This document shows, one piece after another, positions 5,936 to 7,029 of a stretch of 7,029 bases of DNA. The position numbers and the translations under genes are program-made. The stretch covers positions 1-7,029 of the forward strand of contig JALSTE010000777.1 in assembly GCA_026983855.1 (NCBI GenBank), written 5' to 3'. The notes under the pieces are model-generated. The model saw only the letters and a program-made list of their open reading frames with translations, made no database searches and was not told the DNA's origin. The stretch is from Acidimicrobiia bacterium. GTDB taxonomy: Bacteria > Actinomycetota > Acidimicrobiia > Acidimicrobiales > Poriferisodalaceae. Within the stretch, counting starts at the first letter, position 1. Every line of letters begins with the position of its first letter.

Positions 5936-7029
5936 TCGCCATCTGCCACCAACGGCGCAGGCGTCGGGCGTGGTGCCCGGGTACGAGGACCACGTGATTT
6001 CCGAGGGGTCTCTCCAGCATCTCCTCGAGAGTCCCAGGAGGCAGGCGGACGTCGACCTGGGTCCGGCAGAGGTGCTCGGACCGGCCGTTGTGGATGATGT
6101 GCCCCTCGGCCAACCAGAGGCGGTCCAGTTCCGTTCCCCCGATCCGGATGAGGGTCACGTCGACCTCGGGGAGATGGCCCCGTATCCCCACGCCGATCCC
6201 GGACTCGAAGTGGGTGGTGAGTTCGACCCCCGTGACCAGGGATGGGGCGATCGTGCAGTGGGCCAGGGTGACGGTGTCGGTGGCCGGGTCCATCTGGGCC
6301 GGGTTGGCGATCCACGACGCCGTGTCGAAGAGGAATCGGACCCACATCATGGCCAGGGTGCTGTTCAGATCACCCTCGCAGCCGGCCACGATCCTCTCGT
6401 CGTTCAGGGCGGCCAGGGCCACGCATCCGGAGGTTCCGGGTTCGGTGAGCAGATCGAAACAACGTACGGCCACGGCGTCGAGGCCTCGGTCGTAGACCAC
6501 CTTGTGGAGAGCCGGCTCCAGACGGGCGGCCCGCCGGATCTCGGCCACCGGGACCGTGCTGACTCCGGTGACCGAGGTGATGTCGGTGGTGAGTCTCTCG
6601 GTGTCCACCTCGGGGGCGGTGCCGTAATCGGCCAGGACGTCCCCGGTCGGAATCGTCACCACGGTCGGGCCCCAGGTCCGCCGCACCGTGGCCGCCGCGG
6701 GGGAGCTGGCCACGAGCCAGTCCGAGGCCCCACCGACCAGGCCGATGCGGGCCTGGCGGAACCGGTGGACGGCGGTGACGTCGGCCACGGCCTCGGCCAG
6801 GGTCGCCCGGTCGGTGGTCGAGGCGGGATCGGGCAGGTACAGGATTCGGCCCGCTCCCCCCTCCTGGCGGATCCGGGCCAGAGCCTCCAGGCAGGCGGGC
6901 AGCGAGTTGTGCCGCGGATGGGCCACCAGCAACGCCGGTTCGGTGGTGACGGTGGACCTCGCCGCCAGCAGCTCGAGGATCCGGCGTTCGGTGCCCCCGG
7001 TCGCCACCAGGACCACGAACGGGGCGTTG
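5925..7029 (-). CDS. L-fucose/L-arabinose isomerase-like protein (5' end outside window)
   Basis: At least 367 residues are encoded here, and the frame stays open through the right edge. A GTG at 7016 is in frame, but the residues before it (NAPF leading into VVLVATGGTE) continue the first beta strand, so the true start lies outside the window. Family-like features, numbered from 7016, are RIGLVGGASDWL (90-101), CEGDLNSTLAMMW (213-225; Glu214 is a likely metal ligand), TVTLAHCTIAP (248-258) and GNHVVLVPGHH (339-349; His341 is a likely ligand). These recall the C-terminal half of FucI/AraA-type aldose-ketose isomerases, which use Mn2+ to interconvert sugar aldoses and ketoses. Neither the substrate nor activity can be assigned; family members annotated only as fucose-isomerase-like are common. 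No sugar kinase or aldolase is visible here. Confidence 0.8.
   Translation of the reverse strand, partial: NAPFVVLVATGGTERRILELLAARSTVTTEPALLVAHPRHNSLPACLEALARIRQEGGAGRILYLPDPASTTDRATLAEAVADVTAVHRFRQARIGLVGGASDWLVASSPAAATVRRTWGPTVVTIPTGDVLADYGTAPEVDTERLTTDITSVTGVSTVPVAEIRRAARLEPALHKVVYDRGLDAVAVRCFDLLTEPGTSGCVALAALNDERIVAGCEGDLNSTLAMMWVRFLFDTASWIANPAQMDPATDTVTLAHCTIAPSLVTGVELTTHFESGIGVGIRGHLPEVDVTLIRIGGTELDRLWLAEGHIIHNGRSEHLCRTQVDVRLPPGTLEEMLERPLGNHVVLVPGHHARRLRRWWQMAITS

Overview
The window is GC-rich and almost entirely coding. It looks like chromosomal DNA from a high-GC actinobacterium. The grounds are GTG and TTG starts backed by good Shine-Dalgarno sequences, G/C at third codon positions, a typical actinobacterial lipoprotein leader with a Gly/Ser/Asp-rich linker, and starts sitting almost directly on -10-like boxes (leaderless transcription). 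A marine-type Acidimicrobiia or a relative is possible, but that is inference. No RNA gene, insertion sequence, CRISPR array, integrase or phage gene was seen. No stretch over 300 bases lacks a gene; the two non-coding gaps are 38 and 123 bases.

Layout, left to right: (1) a CPA1-type Na+/H+ antiporter on the minus strand, entering from its GTG start at 1121 and cut off by the left edge; (2) a divergent Fur/PerR-family regulator on the plus strand, 38 bases away; (3) a compact four-gene minus-strand operon transcribed from about 4700 down to 1600: amino-acid-type substrate-binding lipoprotein, permease, ATPase and, coupled to the end of the ATPase gene, a Nudix hydrolase whose tail overlaps the regulator gene; (4) a 123-base divergent control region (4652-4774) with a palindrome, promoters for both directions and ribosome-binding sites; (5) an MFS efflux-type transporter on the plus strand; (6) an L-fucose/L-arabinose isomerase-like protein on the minus strand, overlapping the MFS tail and cut off by the right edge.

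Together the middle genes form a complete polar-amino-acid ABC importer of the PAAT family (binding protein, one permease, one ATPase). The membrane complex would be a homodimeric permease with a homodimeric ATPase. The Nudix protein is translationally tied to it without an obvious metabolic link. The antiporter and the metal- or peroxide-sensing regulator share a very short divergent promoter region. Nothing here proves a new system. The most noteworthy structures are a strong hairpin between the binding protein and permease cistrons, the shared palindrome in the divergent control region, and the coupled Nudix gene.
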